From assembly GCF_002968575.1 (NCBI RefSeq), contig NZ_PVBM01000001.1:186001-250000 (forward strand): a stretch of 64,000 bases of DNA, written 5' to 3'. The notes under the pieces were generated by a model. It had not been told where the DNA came from, did not search any database, and saw nothing but the letters and a program-made list of their open reading frames with translations. Every line of letters starts with the position of its first letter. The stretch's first letter is position 1. Source of the DNA: Neorhizobium huautlense (GTDB taxonomy: Bacteria; Pseudomonadota; Alphaproteobacteria; Rhizobiales; Rhizobiaceae). The translations under genes and the position numbers were made by a program. Of the stretch, positions 36,454 to 47,804 are shown piece after piece.

Positions 36454-36828
36454 TCAGACCGGAAAACGGGGGGGACCAAGCGTCGGCGGAAGCGCCAGAC
36501 CGTGGCCGGTCTGGTCGCGCCATGCAAAACGGAGGAAGGAGCCAAAGGCTGCCGGCGCCTCCGGCCTGTCCATATTCGTCAGGACGACACAGAAGCTGCA
36601 TGGAACAGCGCAGCAGCTCTTGTGGTCGGGAATGTGAGGGCCGCCCTTGACCGAGGCGTGGACGGCCTCCTGGATCGAGGAGCGTTCGAAGCCGGAGTGC
36701 TCGTGAACGGAATGTTCATGGCACTGCATCGCCTGCACGCCTGCCGTCGGCGCGAAGAGAAGCGCAAGCCCGACCAGAACGGTCAGCACTGCGTTCATCC
36801 ATGCGAACCTGCGGCGATCGGTTGCCAT
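36454..36828 (-). CDS. Small exported Cys/His-rich protein in the copper operon
   Basis: Protein of 124 residues with a basic start, a hydrophobic segment (residues about 12-30) ending PTAGVQA, and a mature part with CHEHSVHEHSGF, then KSCCAVPCSFC. It looks like a DUF2946-type or related periplasmic metal-binding protein; the family assignment is tentative. The pattern of His pairs and CC-C-C fits copper or silver binding. It lies between the DUF5676 and oxidase genes on the same strand. Confidence 0.7.
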   Translation of the reverse strand: MATDRRRFAWMNAVLTVLVGLALLFAPTAGVQAMQCHEHSVHEHSGFERSSIQEAVHASVKGGPHIPDHKSCCAVPCSFCVVLTNMDRPEAPAAFGSFLRFAWRDQTGHGLALPPTLGPPRFPV

Positions 36829-36850
36829 GCGTGCGGCTCCGTTCCCCTGA

Positions 36851-37156
36851 TCAGCCGAAGCGACGGCTGATGGCGTTGAAGATAGTGCCGATCAACGCTC
36901 CCGCATAGCCCCCGAAGACGATACTCTGAACAACGCCCAGCGCCAGGCTCTGCAGATCGAAGCCGGTCAGTCCCAGATAGAACTGCAGCCAAGTCCGGTG
37001 CAGACCCCATTCCGGAGCGACGAAGCCGAGCAGCATGCACAGCAGAAACGAGATGGTAGCGAAGGAGGCAAGTGTGGCGGCAAGGACTGGAACGGAGACA
37101 TGCGCGGACACTGCCGGAGACGCCTCGGAACCAGGGTGCAGGATCGTGTTCACCAT
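36851..37156 (-). CDS. Small membrane protein, DUF5676-like
   Basis: Protein of 101 residues with two hydrophobic segments (about 28-48, including a conserved-looking FLLCMLLGFVAPEW end, and 68-92) and short polar ends. This fits DUF5676 membrane proteins, often encoded in copper or heavy-metal clusters. A strong GGAGG precedes ATG 37156. It is the first gene of the copper operon, 76 bases from the FNR/FixK-like box. Its molecular role is unknown. Confidence 0.72.
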   Translation of the reverse strand: MVNTILHPGSEASPAVSAHVSVPVLAATLASFATISFLLCMLLGFVAPEWGLHRTWLQFYLGLTGFDLQSLALGVVQSIVFGGYAGALIGTIFNAISRRFG

Positions 37157-37231
37157 TGTAGATCCTCCGATGGGGCTGCTCGCGCAGCCATCACGACCCG
37201 ACTACTTTGGACCCTTCCGACCGCGCATTCC

Positions 37232-37245
37232 TTGATTCAGGTCAA
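37232..37245. promoter_or_regulatory. FNR/FixK-type box upstream of the copper operon
   Basis: TTGATTCAGGTCAA (read on the minus strand as TTGACCTGAATCAA) has both half-sites of the FNR/FixK consensus TTGAY-N4-RTCAA. Its centre is about 82 bases before the DUF5676 start, a place where activation from near -41 is possible. This suggests low-oxygen control of the copper genes. Confidence 0.6.
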
Positions 37246-37559
37246 CAATGCCGGAGCCCGCCGGACAAGAGTTCGCACGGCCCCGGACGCAACCATTCGA
37301 AATGGCGGATCCCTTCAAGAACAGAGCCGTGATCGGCCATGTTCGGCGGCGTCGAACCAATGGGCGCAGCCGGCGCCGGGTTCTGTGCACGACGCCAGGG
37401 ACCGGCGCCCGGCCCTCCTGCTTCAAAAGGCATGCAATGGCTTTCCATGGGACAGATTTCGACCTGAACATGAATAACGGCCGCTCGTCATCCAGATGTA
37501 TTATTCCGGAAGTACGCCGCTTGTTGCGATTGTTCCGAAAGCAACGATGGAGAACCACC
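37246..37559. other. Upstream region of the PhoX-type gene with a large hairpin
   Basis: No supported gene, though a frame is open through it. GCCGGCGCCGG (37369-37379) pairs with CCGGCGCCCGGC (37402-37413) with one bulge and a 22-base loop. The PhoX promoter should lie between this hairpin and 37540; I see no convincing Pho box. Confidence 0.5.
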
Positions 37560-39479
37560 ATGACTGACGTCGACACCAGCAAACTGTCTTGGGACGAGTG
37601 GGACGAACTGCACAATCCGCCGCCGGCCGAGACCGAATTCGACCGCGTGGTGGAAAGTGCCCTTTCGCGGCGCGGCTTCCTCGGCGGTGTCCTTGCCATC
37701 GGCTCCGCCGCGGCTGCGATGGGCACGCTCGGCAACCTGATGTCGTCCACCTCTGCCCAGGCACAGCAGGCAGCCTCGGCCGGCCGCTTCGCGTTCAAGC
37801 CGATACCGGTCTTCACCGACAATACGATCCATGTACCCGAAGGTTACAGCTGGAAGCCGCTCGCCAAGTGGGGGCAGCCGCTGTTTAAGGGCGTGCCGGA
37901 CGTTGACCCCGTGAAGGGTGTGAGCCTCAAAAACTCCGATAAGGTGTTTGGTGAAAACACCGACGGCATGGAACTCTTCGTTGTCGGCGACCACCAGCTG
38001 ATCGCCGTCAACCACGAATATGTGAACCCCGAAATCAACCTGCCGCATCGCGAAAAGGGCACTCCGGCCAATCTCGATGAAGTGCGCATCCTGCAGAACA
38101 TGCAGGGCGTCACCGTCATGGAAGTGGCCGAAGGGGAAAATGGCTGGGAGATCGTGCTCGACAGCCCGTTCAACCGTCGCATCCATCACAACACGCCGAT
38201 GAAGCTCTCCGGCCCGGCCGCCGGCTCGGATCTCATCAAGACCGCAGCCGACCCGAACGGCACCGACTGTCTTGGGACCTTCAACAATTGCGGCGCCGGC
38301 CGCACGCCGTGGGGCACCTACCTCACCTGCGAAGAGAACTTCAACGGCTATTTCGGCACGACCGACGCCGCCTTCAAGCTGCCCGATGACTACAAGCGCT
38401 ACGGCATCGTCGCCGAGACGCGTTATGCCTACGAGAAGTTCGACGAACGCTTCGACGTCGCCAAGAACCCGAACGAACCCCGCCGCGCCGGCTATATCGT
38501 CGAGATCGATCCGTCGGACGCCTCCTCGACCCCGGTCAAGCGCACGGCGCTTGGACGCATCAAGCATGAGAACGCCGCCGCCGTGGTCGCGCGCGACGGT
38601 CGCGTGGTCGTCTACATGGGCGACGACGAGCGTGGCGAATTCCTCTACAAGTTCGTCTCCAACGGCATCTATGTGCCGGGCGGCGACACCTCGAAGCTGC
38701 TCGACGAAGGCACGCTTTTCGTCGCCAAGTTCTCCGACGACGGCACGGGCGAATGGGTCGCGCTGACGCCGGAATCGACCGGCATGAAGATGGACGAGAT
38801 CTGCGTCTTCACCCGCCAGGCCGCCTCCAAGGTCGGCGCCACCACCATGGACCGTCCGGAATGGGTAGCGATCAACCCGGTCGCCATCGAAGCCTATTGC
38901 GCGCTGACCAACAATTCGAACCGCGCCGTGAGCAAGGACGGCAAGATGAAGTCGAACGCCGGCGGCGACGTCATGGCGCTCAACGCGGCCAATCCGCGCG
39001 AGAAGAACGAGTACGGCCAGATCGTGCGCTGGTATCCGGAAAACGACGACCATGCCGACGGCAAGTTCAAGTGGGACCTGTTCGTCATGGCCGGCAATCC
39101 GGACGTGCACAAGGAAGGCCCTTATGCCGGTTCGTCCAACATCAACTCCGGCAACATGTTCAACTCGCCTGATGGCATGATGTTCGACTCGACCGGTCTC
39201 TTGTGGATCCAGACCGACGGCGAGGACACCAATGAGGGCGAATTCCTCGGTCAGGGCAACAACCAGATGCTCGCCGGCGATCCGGTCACCGGCCGCATCG
39301 AGCGTTTCCTGACCGCGCCCAAGGGCGCGGAAGTCACCGGCCAGACCTGGTCGGCCGACAAGCGCACCCACTTCGTCGGCATTCAGCATCCCGATGCTCC
39401 CTTCCCGGATGGCGAAGGCAAACTGCCACGCTCGACCGTGGTCGCAATCAAGCGCGACGACAATGCGCTCGTTGGATAG
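37560..39479 (+). CDS. phoX: PhoX-type phosphatase (DUF839), Tat-exported
   Basis: Protein of 639 residues. An unusually long hydrophilic lead (about 35 residues) precedes the twin-arginine motif SRRGFLGGVLAIG, common in PhoX proteins. The mature part shows DUF839/PhoX marks: VNHEYVNPE, CGAGRTPWGTYLTCEENFNGYF, and IKHENAAAVVARDGRVVVYMGDD (read in parts). PhoX enzymes are Ca2+/Fe3+-dependent phosphomonoesterases of the periplasm. ATG 37560 has GGAG at 7 bases; the open frame before it is not coding. It is monocistronic, with terminator structures after the stop. Confidence 0.88.
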   Translation: MTDVDTSKLSWDEWDELHNPPPAETEFDRVVESALSRRGFLGGVLAIGSAAAAMGTLGNLMSSTSAQAQQAASAGRFAFKPIPVFTDNTIHVPEGYSWKPLAKWGQPLFKGVPDVDPVKGVSLKNSDKVFGENTDGMELFVVGDHQLIAVNHEYVNPEINLPHREKGTPANLDEVRILQNMQGVTVMEVAEGENGWEIVLDSPFNRRIHHNTPMKLSGPAAGSDLIKTAADPNGTDCLGTFNNCGAGRTPWGTYLTCEENFNGYFGTTDAAFKLPDDYKRYGIVAETRYAYEKFDERFDVAKNPNEPRRAGYIVEIDPSDASSTPVKRTALGRIKHENAAAVVARDGRVVVYMGDDERGEFLYKFVSNGIYVPGGDTSKLLDEGTLFVAKFSDDGTGEWVALTPESTGMKMDEICVFTRQAASKVGATTMDRPEWVAINPVAIEAYCALTNNSNRAVSKDGKMKSNAGGDVMALNAANPREKNEYGQIVRWYPENDDHADGKFKWDLFVMAGNPDVHKEGPYAGSSNINSGNMFNSPDGMMFDSTGLLWIQTDGEDTNEGEFLGQGNNQMLAGDPVTGRIERFLTAPKGAEVTGQTWSADKRTHFVGIQHPDAPFPDGEGKLPRSTVVAIKRDDNALVG

Positions 39480-39503
39480 CCGCTAGATGCCACGAAACGG
39501 TTT

Positions 39504-39527
39504 GGGGGCGCTGGCGTCAGCGCCCCC
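39504..39527 (+). terminator. Hairpin directly after phoX
   Basis: GGGGGCGCTG-GCGT-CAGCGCCCCC is a perfect 10-bp stem 24 bases after the stop, without a T-run. Confidence 0.55.
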
Positions 39528-39677
39528 GACACGGGCTGCGATGGCGTTGCCCTGGCCAGGGAGTGCGTAGGCGATACCTCGCTATGCCGCTGAATCTCAT
39601 CTTCCGTCATTTGAAACTTGTTATCGCGGGACACTGATCCGCCCGGTCACGCCGCCCTCTTCGGCGCAGATCAATGC

Positions 39678-39718
39678 AAAAACGCCCGGAAGCGGCAGCC
39701 GCTTCCGGGCGTTTTTTT
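39678..39718. terminator. Strong bidirectional terminator
   Basis: The 15-bp perfect stem ACGCCCGGAAGCGGC (39682-39696) with GCCGCTTCCGGGCGT (39698-39712) is flanked by an A-run on the left and seven T on the right. It serves phoX and the convergent ggu operon. Confidence 0.93.
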
Positions 39719-39743
39719 GATTGCCGATGCCTGTGTCAGGCTC

Positions 39744-40934
39744 TCAACGGCGCTGGTTATAGACGTCCACGCAGACGGCACCGAGAAGCACCAGCCCCTT
39801 GATGACCTGCTGGTAGTCGATGCCGATGCCGAGGATCGACATGCCGTTGTTCATCACGCCCATCAGGAATGCGCCGATGACGGCACCCGTCACCTTGCCG
39901 ACGCCGCCATAGGCCGAGGCACCGCCGATGAAGCAGGCAGCGATGACGTCAAGCTCGAAGCCGGAGCCGGCCTTCGGGGTTGCACTGTTGAGGCGGGCCG
40001 CGACGACGAGGCCGCCGAGCGCTGCCAGAACGCCCATGTTGACGAATGTCCAGAAGACGAGGCGCGTGGTCTTGATGCCGGAGAGTTCGGCAGCGCGGGC
40101 GTTGCCGCCGACCGCGTAGATCTGCCGCCCGATGATGGTGCGGTTGGTGAAGAAGCCGTAGGCCGCGACCAGCACCGCCATGATGATCAGCACGTTCGGC
40201 ATGCCGCGGTGCGACGAGATCAGATAAGCGACATAGCCGATCGCGGCCAGAACCACGATGTTCTTGCCGATGAAGAAGCCCATCGGTTCGCTCTCCACGC
40301 CGTGCGAGATGCGGCGGGCGCGGCTGCGGAAGTTCTGCCAGACGAGCGCTGCGGCAAGCAGCAGGCCGAGAATGAACGAGGTCAGGTAGACGCCGCCATC
40401 GGAGGAGATGAGCTCGACGACATAGCCGGACGACAGCTTCTGAAAGATCGGCGGGAACGGACCGATAGCCTGGCTGCCGAGAATGGCGATCATGAAGCCG
40501 CGGAAGACAAGCATGCCCGCCAGCGTCACGATGAAGGACGGTATCTTGAAATAGGCGACAAAGTAGCCTTGAATGGCGCCGATGAGCCCGCCGACCACGA
40601 GGCAGATCACGATCGAGCTCGCGAAATCAAAGCCCCACCGGACCATCAGAAGCCCGGCCAGGCCGCCGATGAAGCCGGCAACCGAGCCGACCGAGAGGTC
40701 GATATGGCCCGTCACGATCACCATCAGCATACCAAGCGCCATGATGACGATATAGCTGTTTTGCAGGACGATATTGGTTACGTTGAGCGGCTTGAGGAGA
40801 ATGCCACCGGTCGCGAACTGGAAGAAGATGACGATCACGACCAGCGAGATCAGCATCCCATAGTCGCGCAGGTTATCTTTCCAGAAACTCGTTGCCAGCT
40901 TGGGAGCGGTGATTGCTTCCTGCGGGGTGGTCAT
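39744..40934 (-). CDS. gguB: Multiple-sugar ABC transporter permease GguB (XylH type)
   Basis: Inner-membrane permease of 396 residues in the ribose/xylose permease family (BPD_transp_2), with about ten membrane helices. Family marks are VTGHIDLSVGSVAGFIGG and ELDVIAACFIGGASAYGGVG. It forms the channel of the ChvE-GguA-GguB importer for arabinose, galactose, xylose, glucose and similar sugars. GGGAG precedes ATG 40934, and the gene starts 2 bases after gguA. Confidence 0.95.
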   Translation of the reverse strand: MTTPQEAITAPKLATSFWKDNLRDYGMLISLVVIVIFFQFATGGILLKPLNVTNIVLQNSYIVIMALGMLMVIVTGHIDLSVGSVAGFIGGLAGLLMVRWGFDFASSIVICLVVGGLIGAIQGYFVAYFKIPSFIVTLAGMLVFRGFMIAILGSQAIGPFPPIFQKLSSGYVVELISSDGGVYLTSFILGLLLAAALVWQNFRSRARRISHGVESEPMGFFIGKNIVVLAAIGYVAYLISSHRGMPNVLIIMAVLVAAYGFFTNRTIIGRQIYAVGGNARAAELSGIKTTRLVFWTFVNMGVLAALGGLVVAARLNSATPKAGSGFELDVIAACFIGGASAYGGVGKVTGAVIGAFLMGVMNNGMSILGIGIDYQQVIKGLVLLGAVCVDVYNQRR

Positions 40935-40936
40935 GA

Positions 40937-42493
<1,557 letters not shown>

Positions 42494-42514
42494 GATCACT
42501 CCGCAATAAGAAAG

Positions 42515-42544
42515 CCCGCGCAGCGGATGGCTCCGCTGCGCGGG
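42515..42544 (-). terminator. Attenuating hairpin between chvE and gguA
   Basis: CCCGCGCAGCGGA (42515-42527) pairs perfectly with TCCGCTGCGCGGG (42532-42544) around 4 bases; on the transcribed strand it is followed by CTTTCTTATT. Likely partial termination favouring the binding protein. Confidence 0.8.
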
Positions 42545-42553
42545 TCGATGAGA

Positions 42554-43618
42554 TTACTTGACCTGAGCTTCGGTGTAGTAACCGCTGCCGATCAGGATTT
42601 CTTTCCAGTTGGTCTTGTCGACGATAACCGGCTTCAGCAGGTAGGACGGAACGACCTTCTTGCCGTTGTCGTAGGTCTTCGTGTCGTTCACCTGGGGCTC
42701 CTTGCCGCTCATGACCGCATCCACCATGTCGACAGTCACTTTAGCAAGTTCGCGGGTATCCTTGAAGATGGTGGAATACTGTTCGCCAGCAAGGATCGAC
42801 TTGACCGACGGAACTTCCGCGTCCTGGCCGGTTACGATCGGCATCGGCATGTCGCCGCTGCCGTAACCGACACCCTTCAGAGAAGACAGGATGCCGATGG
42901 AGATGCCGTCATAGGGAGACAGAACGCCGTTCAGCTTCTTGTCGGAATAGGTAGACGACAGAATTGCGTCCATGCGGGCCTGTGCCGTCGCGCCGTCCCA
43001 ACGAAGGGTCGCAACCTGGTCCATGCCGGTCTGGCCGCTGCCGACGACCAGCGTACCCTTGTCGATCAGCGGCTGAAGCACGCTCATCGCGCCGTTGTAG
43101 AAGAAGTAGGCGTTGTTGTCGTCCGGAGAACCGCCGAAGAGTTCGATGTTGAACGGACCCTTTTCGGTGTCGGCCTTCAGGCCCTTCACGAGCGACGTCG
43201 CCTGCTGCACGCCGACCTGGAAGTTGTCGAAGGTGGCGTAGTAGTCGACGTTCGGCGTGTCACGGATCAGGCGGTCATAAGCGATGACCTTGATCTTCTG
43301 GTCAGCAGCCTGCTGCAGAACGTCAGAAAGCGTCGTGCCGTCGATCGACGCAACGACGAGAACCTTGGCACCTTTGGTGATCATGTTCTCGATCTGTGAA
43401 AGCTGGTTCGGAACGTCGTCTTCCGCATACTGCAGATCGACCTGATAGCCGCGCTCCTTGAGAACCTTCACCATGTTGTCGCCGTCGGCGATCCAGCGCG
43501 CCGAAGACTTGGTCGGCATGGCGACGCCGACGAGACCCTTTTCCTGGGCTGCGGCAGGCGCAGCAAAGGCCAGGCCCGCCAGCATGGCGGCCGTGGTCAT
43601 ATATTTCAAGATGCTCAT
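42554..43618 (-). CDS. chvE: Periplasmic sugar-binding protein ChvE
   Basis: Binding protein of 354 residues with a Sec signal ending AAAQ. The mature text ([56 protein letters not shown]) is very close to Agrobacterium ChvE, which binds arabinose, galactose, glucose and acidic sugars and, in agrobacteria, presents them to VirA. A strong AAGGAGG precedes ATG 43618. Here it lies downstream of sugar-oxidising genes, so nutrition is its evident role; virulence signalling cannot be judged from this window. Confidence 0.95.
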   Translation of the reverse strand: MSILKYMTTAAMLAGLAFAAPAAAQEKGLVGVAMPTKSSARWIADGDNMVKVLKERGYQVDLQYAEDDVPNQLSQIENMITKGAKVLVVASIDGTTLSDVLQQAADQKIKVIAYDRLIRDTPNVDYYATFDNFQVGVQQATSLVKGLKADTEKGPFNIELFGGSPDDNNAYFFYNGAMSVLQPLIDKGTLVVGSGQTGMDQVATLRWDGATAQARMDAILSSTYSDKKLNGVLSPYDGISIGILSSLKGVGYGSGDMPMPIVTGQDAEVPSVKSILAGEQYSTIFKDTRELAKVTVDMVDAVMSGKEPQVNDTKTYDNGKKVVPSYLLKPVIVDKTNWKEILIGSGYYTEAQVK

Positions 43619-43670
43619 GTAGTACTCCTCCTTGAGGTCGGCTCCCCTTGAGCCGCCGTAGCTAAGGTTA

Positions 43671-43689
43671 GGGCGGCCCCCCGCCGCCC
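43671..43689 (-). other. Intercistronic hairpin upstream of chvE
   Basis: GGGCGGC (43671-43677) pairs with GCCGCCC (43683-43689) around 5 C in the gap between the dehydratase and chvE. No T-run follows. It may separate the mRNA segments of enzymes and transporter. Confidence 0.45.
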
Positions 43690-43706
43690 CTGGGGATCGT
43701 TACCGA

Positions 43707-45551
43707 TCAGTGGTTATCGCGCGGCAGCCCGGCTGTCTGGGCGATCCGCTGGTATTTGACGGCCGGTTCAAGAACCGCGCCGGTTTCCATCTGACCTACG
43801 ATGCCTCGCTGGATTTCCTGCCAGGGGGTCTGATGCTTCGGATAGTGGTAACCACCGTTTGCTTCCAAAGCCTTACGGCGTTCGGTTAATTCTTCGTCAG
43901 AGATCAGGATGTTGGCCGTGCCCCGTCCGAGATCGATGCGCACGCGGTCACCGGTCCGCAGCAGCGCAAGACCGCCACCCGCCGCCGCTTCCGGCGAAGC
44001 ATTAAGGATGGACGGGCTGCCCGACGTGCCGGACTGACGTCCGTCGCCGATGCAGGCGAGCGACGAAATACCCTTCTTCAGGAGGTAATCGGGCGCGCGC
44101 ATGTTCACGACTTCCGCCGCTCCAGGATAACCGATCGGGCCGGCGCCGCGCATGAAGAGGACGGTATGCTCGTCGATCTCCAGCGACGGATCGTCGATCC
44201 GGTGGTGATAATCCTCCGGTCCGTCGAATACCACGGCCCGGCCCTCGAATGCCTCCGGGTCGGCCGGGTTCGACAGATAACGTTCGCGGAATTCCGGCGA
44301 AATGACGCTGGTCTTCATGATCGCGGACGAGAAGAGATTGCCGCGCAGCACGCGGAAGCCGGCCCGCTCCTTGAGCGGCTCTTCGTAGCGGCGGATAACC
44401 TTGGCATCCTCGATAATGGCGCCGCGGCAGTTCTCGCCGATCGTCTTGCCGTTCACGGTCATAGCGTCCTCGTGAATGAGGCCCTGTTCCATGAGCTGGT
44501 TGACGACCGCCGGCACGCCGCCCGCGTGGTAATAATCTTCGCCGAGATATTCGCCGGCCGGCTGGAGGTTGACCAGCAGCGGCACCTCTTCACCATAGGT
44601 CTGCCAGTCGTCGACGGTGAGTTCGACGCCGATATGGCGGGCCAGCGCATTCAGATGGATCGGGGCATTGGTGGAGCCGCCGATCGCGGAATTGACGCGG
44701 ATCGCGTTGATGAAGGCTTCCTTGGTCAGGATATCGGAAGGCTTCAGATCTTCCTTCACCATCTCGACGATGCGAAGGCCGGTCAGATAGGAAACCTCCT
44801 GGCGGTCGCGGTAAGGTGCCGGGATGGCCGCCGAACCCGGCAGCTGCATGCCAAGCGCCTCGGCCAGCGAATTCATCGTCGTTGCCGTGCCCATGGTGTT
44901 GCAGTAACCGGTAGACGGCGCCGACGACGCGACCAGCTTGACGAAGCCCGCATAATCGATCTCGCCCTTTGCGAGCAGCTCGCGGGCTTTCCAGACGATC
45001 GTGCCCGAACCGGTGCGCTCGCCGCGGAACCATCCGTTCAACATAGGCCCGACCGACAGAGCGATCGCGGGAATGTTGACGGTCGCAGCAGCCATGAGAC
45101 AGGCCGGGGTCGTCTTGTCGCAGCCGATGGTGAGGACGACGCCATCGAGCGGATAGCCGTAGAGCACCTCGACGAGGCCGAGATAGGCAAGATTGCGGTC
45201 GAGGCCTGCCGTCGGGCGCTTGCCGGTCTCCTGGATCGGATGGACCGGGAATTCGATCGCTATGCCGCCGGCTTCCCGGATGCCTTCGCGCAGGCGGTGC
45301 GCAAGCTCGAGGTGATGGCGGTTGCACGGAGAGAGGTCGGAGCCGGTCTGCGCGATACCAATGATCGGCCGATCCGACTGAAGTTCTGCCTGGCTGAGGC
45401 CGAAATTCATGTAGCGCTCGAGATAAAGCGCCGTCATGTCGACATTCGCCGGGTTGTCGAACCAGGCGCGCGAGCGGAGCTTCTTCACCTCCTGGCGGCG
45501 GTGCTCGGTTTCGGCGATCTCATTGGATGGAGCGTTCTCTGAATTGCTCAT
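43707..45551 (-). CDS. IlvD/Edd family sugar-acid dehydratase (arabinonate/xylonate type)
   Basis: Protein of 614 residues in the [Fe-S]-dependent dehydratase family. Cluster-type cysteines are in [22 protein letters not shown] and [17 protein letters not shown]. The last block and the length resemble aldonate dehydratases (L-arabinonate, D-xylonate) rather than IlvD itself, which converts branched-chain precursors. In the pathway it would turn a sugar acid into its 2-keto-3-deoxy form. GAGGA precedes ATG 45551; it lies 2 bases after the dehydrogenase gene. Confidence 0.87.
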   Translation of the reverse strand: MSNSENAPSNEIAETEHRRQEVKKLRSRAWFDNPANVDMTALYLERYMNFGLSQAELQSDRPIIGIAQTGSDLSPCNRHHLELAHRLREGIREAGGIAIEFPVHPIQETGKRPTAGLDRNLAYLGLVEVLYGYPLDGVVLTIGCDKTTPACLMAAATVNIPAIALSVGPMLNGWFRGERTGSGTIVWKARELLAKGEIDYAGFVKLVASSAPSTGYCNTMGTATTMNSLAEALGMQLPGSAAIPAPYRDRQEVSYLTGLRIVEMVKEDLKPSDILTKEAFINAIRVNSAIGGSTNAPIHLNALARHIGVELTVDDWQTYGEEVPLLVNLQPAGEYLGEDYYHAGGVPAVVNQLMEQGLIHEDAMTVNGKTIGENCRGAIIEDAKVIRRYEEPLKERAGFRVLRGNLFSSAIMKTSVISPEFRERYLSNPADPEAFEGRAVVFDGPEDYHHRIDDPSLEIDEHTVLFMRGAGPIGYPGAAEVVNMRAPDYLLKKGISSLACIGDGRQSGTSGSPSILNASPEAAAGGGLALLRTGDRVRIDLGRGTANILISDEELTERRKALEANGGYHYPKHQTPWQEIQRGIVGQMETGAVLEPAVKYQRIAQTAGLPRDNH

Positions 45552-45553
45552 AA

Positions 45554-46480
45554 TCAGTCCTCGAATGCATCTGTTTGAATGCGCCGGCCCAGCATGAAGG
45601 CATCGGCGACATGCACCAGCGGCGAAAAGTCGGCATCACTCCGGCCGGCAGCCACCAATGCTACGAAATCACGATAAAGGTTACGGTACTCGCGGTCCTC
45701 TTCGAGAATCGCGTTTTGACCATCGACAAAAAGCCGGCTGCCGCCATGCGTCAAAACGACCGGGCCCTCGTCGGTCTCAACTCGAATATCCCATGTCTGT
45801 GGGCCAGTCTGCCGCCAGTCGAATTCCGCCGCCACCGGAAGCCCGCTATCGGTCTCGAATGCAAGGCTGGCGGCGATCGGTGCCGCGCGGTTGGCCGGGA
45901 AGGTCAGCTCGGACCGGGTGAGGTGGAATTTTTCCGGCATGATTTGAGTGACGATCGACAATGCATTGATGCCCGGATCGAATACCCCGAGACCGCCCGG
46001 CTCCCAGATCCAGGCCTGACCCGGATGCCAGTGACGGACGTCTTCCTTCCACTCCACAGCCACGCTGCGGATCTTTCGCGTGGCGAGCAGCGCGCGTGCC
46101 GGCTCGACTGCGGCAGCGGCGCGCGAATGCCAGGTCGAAAACAGCGTCAACCCTTTCGCCCTTGCGAGTGCCTCCAAGGCGTAGACCTCGGACAGCGTCG
46201 CGCCCGGCGGCTTTTCGAGCATCACGTGCTTGCCGGCGTCGAGCGCCGCCTTGGCCTGCTCGAAGCGCCCTTGCGGCGGCGTACAGAGAGAAACGGCGTC
46301 AACTTCCACGCCCGATGCAAGCAGATCGCCGATTTCGTGGAAACAGGCGACGCCGTCGAGCTGGGCATGGCGGCTTGCGACGGCTACAAGCTCGATGCCG
46401 TCGGTCGCCTTGATCGCGCCGAGATGCTGATCTCTTGCGATTTTTCCGAGACCGACGATGGCAAGACGAATGGAAGCCAT
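45554..46480 (-). CDS. Gfo/Idh/MocA oxidoreductase, probable L-arabinose/D-galactose 1-dehydrogenase
   Basis: NAD(P)-dependent enzyme of 308 residues. The Rossmann motif is [12 protein letters not shown], the catalytic Lys is in EKPPGA, and the substrate-side block is [19 protein letters not shown]. Length and motifs fit the L-arabinose 1-dehydrogenase of Azospirillum and the D-galactose dehydrogenase of pseudomonads, which make aldonolactones. Next to an aldonate dehydratase and a GguC-type enzyme, this is the first oxidation step. GAGGG precedes ATG 46480. Confidence 0.85.
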   Translation of the reverse strand: MASIRLAIVGLGKIARDQHLGAIKATDGIELVAVASRHAQLDGVACFHEIGDLLASGVEVDAVSLCTPPQGRFEQAKAALDAGKHVMLEKPPGATLSEVYALEALARAKGLTLFSTWHSRAAAAVEPARALLATRKIRSVAVEWKEDVRHWHPGQAWIWEPGGLGVFDPGINALSIVTQIMPEKFHLTRSELTFPANRAAPIAASLAFETDSGLPVAAEFDWRQTGPQTWDIRVETDEGPVVLTHGGSRLFVDGQNAILEEDREYRNLYRDFVALVAAGRSDADFSPLVHVADAFMLGRRIQTDAFED

Positions 46481-46487
46481 GGGACCC

Positions 46488-47480
46488 TCAGAGCTTCTTG
46501 ATCGTAACCGGCTTGTCGGCGGCAACCGTCAGGCGGTTGACGAGCGGCAGCTTGAAGGGAGCCGCAGCGATCTCGAACACGTCACCTGGCTCCGTCTTGA
46601 TCCCTTCCGAGAAGGAAAGCGTAGCCGTACCGAAGAAGTGGACATGCAGATCGCCCGGTTCGCGGAACAGCTCATATTTGAAATTGTGATGCTCGAGATT
46701 GGCGATCGTATGAGACATGTTCGCCTCCCCGGAAAGGAAGGGCTTCTCGAAGATCACCTGATCGCCGCGACGGACCCGCGACGTGCCCTCTACATGATCG
46801 GGCAGATCGCCGACAAGAAGCTCAGCGCCCAGCGAGGCCTGCCGAAGCTTCGAGTGGGCAAGCCAGAGATAGTTGCCTTTTTCGGTCACATGGTCGGAAA
46901 ATTCGTTGGCAAGGCAGAAGCCGATGCGGAAGGGCGTACCGTCCGGTCCGATCAGATAGATGCCGGCAAGCTCCGGCTCTTCGCCGCCATCGAGCGCGAA
47001 GGCGGGCGAAACGAGATCTTCGCCGGTTGCGCGCAACTGCGAGCCATTGCCCTTGTAGAACCATTCCGGCTGCGCGCCGATCTGCCCCGGACCAGGCTTG
47101 CCGCCCTCGACACCCATGAGGAACATGCGCATGGAATCGGTGGGCTTTTCCGAGGACTGAGCGGCCTTGTGCATCTTGTCGCGTCCGTCCGCGGAACCGA
47201 GATGGGTGAGCCCCGTCCCGGCTACGACGAAATGGCCGGGATCCGGATGCGTGATCGGCAGAGCAAGACGGCCCTCCTCGGCAGCCTTCTGAACATCCAC
47301 GGCATCGCCCAGGCCCGCGGCATCGATGCGCTGCGCCAGCGTCTGGCCGGCGGCAATTGCCTGCTGAGCGAGCTCATATGTCGAAGAAACGCCCTGCACT
47401 ATACGTGCAGCCCCTTCTCCATCCCATGCGACGACCTGCAGCTTGCCGCTGCCATCTTTAACCTGAAGAACGCGCAACAT
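46488..47480 (-). CDS. gguC: GguC/AraD1 family protein (FAH superfamily)
   Basis: Protein of 330 residues matching GguC, encoded beside chvE-gguAB in Agrobacterium. GTGLTHLGSADGRDKMH and the FRIGFCLANEFSDH block fit the fumarylacetoacetase-like fold with acidic metal ligands. AraD1-type proteins act on 2-keto-3-deoxy sugar acids (dehydration or cleavage). It is the first gene of the minus-strand operon, so transport, oxidation, dehydration and this step are co-transcribed. The lactonase and ketoglutarate-semialdehyde dehydrogenase are not in the window. Confidence 0.87.
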   Translation of the reverse strand: MLRVLQVKDGSGKLQVVAWDGEGAARIVQGVSSTYELAQQAIAAGQTLAQRIDAAGLGDAVDVQKAAEEGRLALPITHPDPGHFVVAGTGLTHLGSADGRDKMHKAAQSSEKPTDSMRMFLMGVEGGKPGPGQIGAQPEWFYKGNGSQLRATGEDLVSPAFALDGGEEPELAGIYLIGPDGTPFRIGFCLANEFSDHVTEKGNYLWLAHSKLRQASLGAELLVGDLPDHVEGTSRVRRGDQVIFEKPFLSGEANMSHTIANLEHHNFKYELFREPGDLHVHFFGTATLSFSEGIKTEPGDVFEIAAAPFKLPLVNRLTVAADKPVTIKKL

Positions 47481-47804
47481 CGATTCCGTTACCCAATGAT
47501 TTCATATTCTGCATGGCGTCTCCTGCCACCATGCGCCTCCCACCAGAACCTTCGGATCCGATGCAGTCATAAATACGACTATTGGATTGATCGCCCGCTT
47601 GTCAAGAACGATTGGGCAGCACTCCAAACGCCATGGAAATTTTTCCACATACAGATTCTTGATATATATCAATGAGTTAAAAAACAAGCACAGGTGCTAG
47701 AACTGAAGTTTCCCGCAACTTCATCAAAAATGCCTCTTGAAAAAGTAATATTATATGCTCATCCTCGGCTCCGTCAGTTTGCTTCATCTCTGGGAGGATT
47801 ATAG
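47481..47804. promoter_or_regulatory. Divergent control region of the two sugar operons
   Basis: This 324-base gap is AT-rich in its right half. It contains the perfect 14-bp palindrome TTGATATATATCAA (47659-47672), identical in form to FNR/FixK boxes, and the inverted repeat TGAAGTT-TCCCGC-AACTTCA (47704-47723) about 80 bases before ytfQ. The second is a good candidate for the FadR/GntR regulator at the end of the ytf operon. Confidence 0.55.

Noticed and set aside
37488..39389. 633-codon minus-strand frame opposite phoX
   Set aside because: Antisense shadow; the plus strand has the Tat signal and DUF839 motifs.
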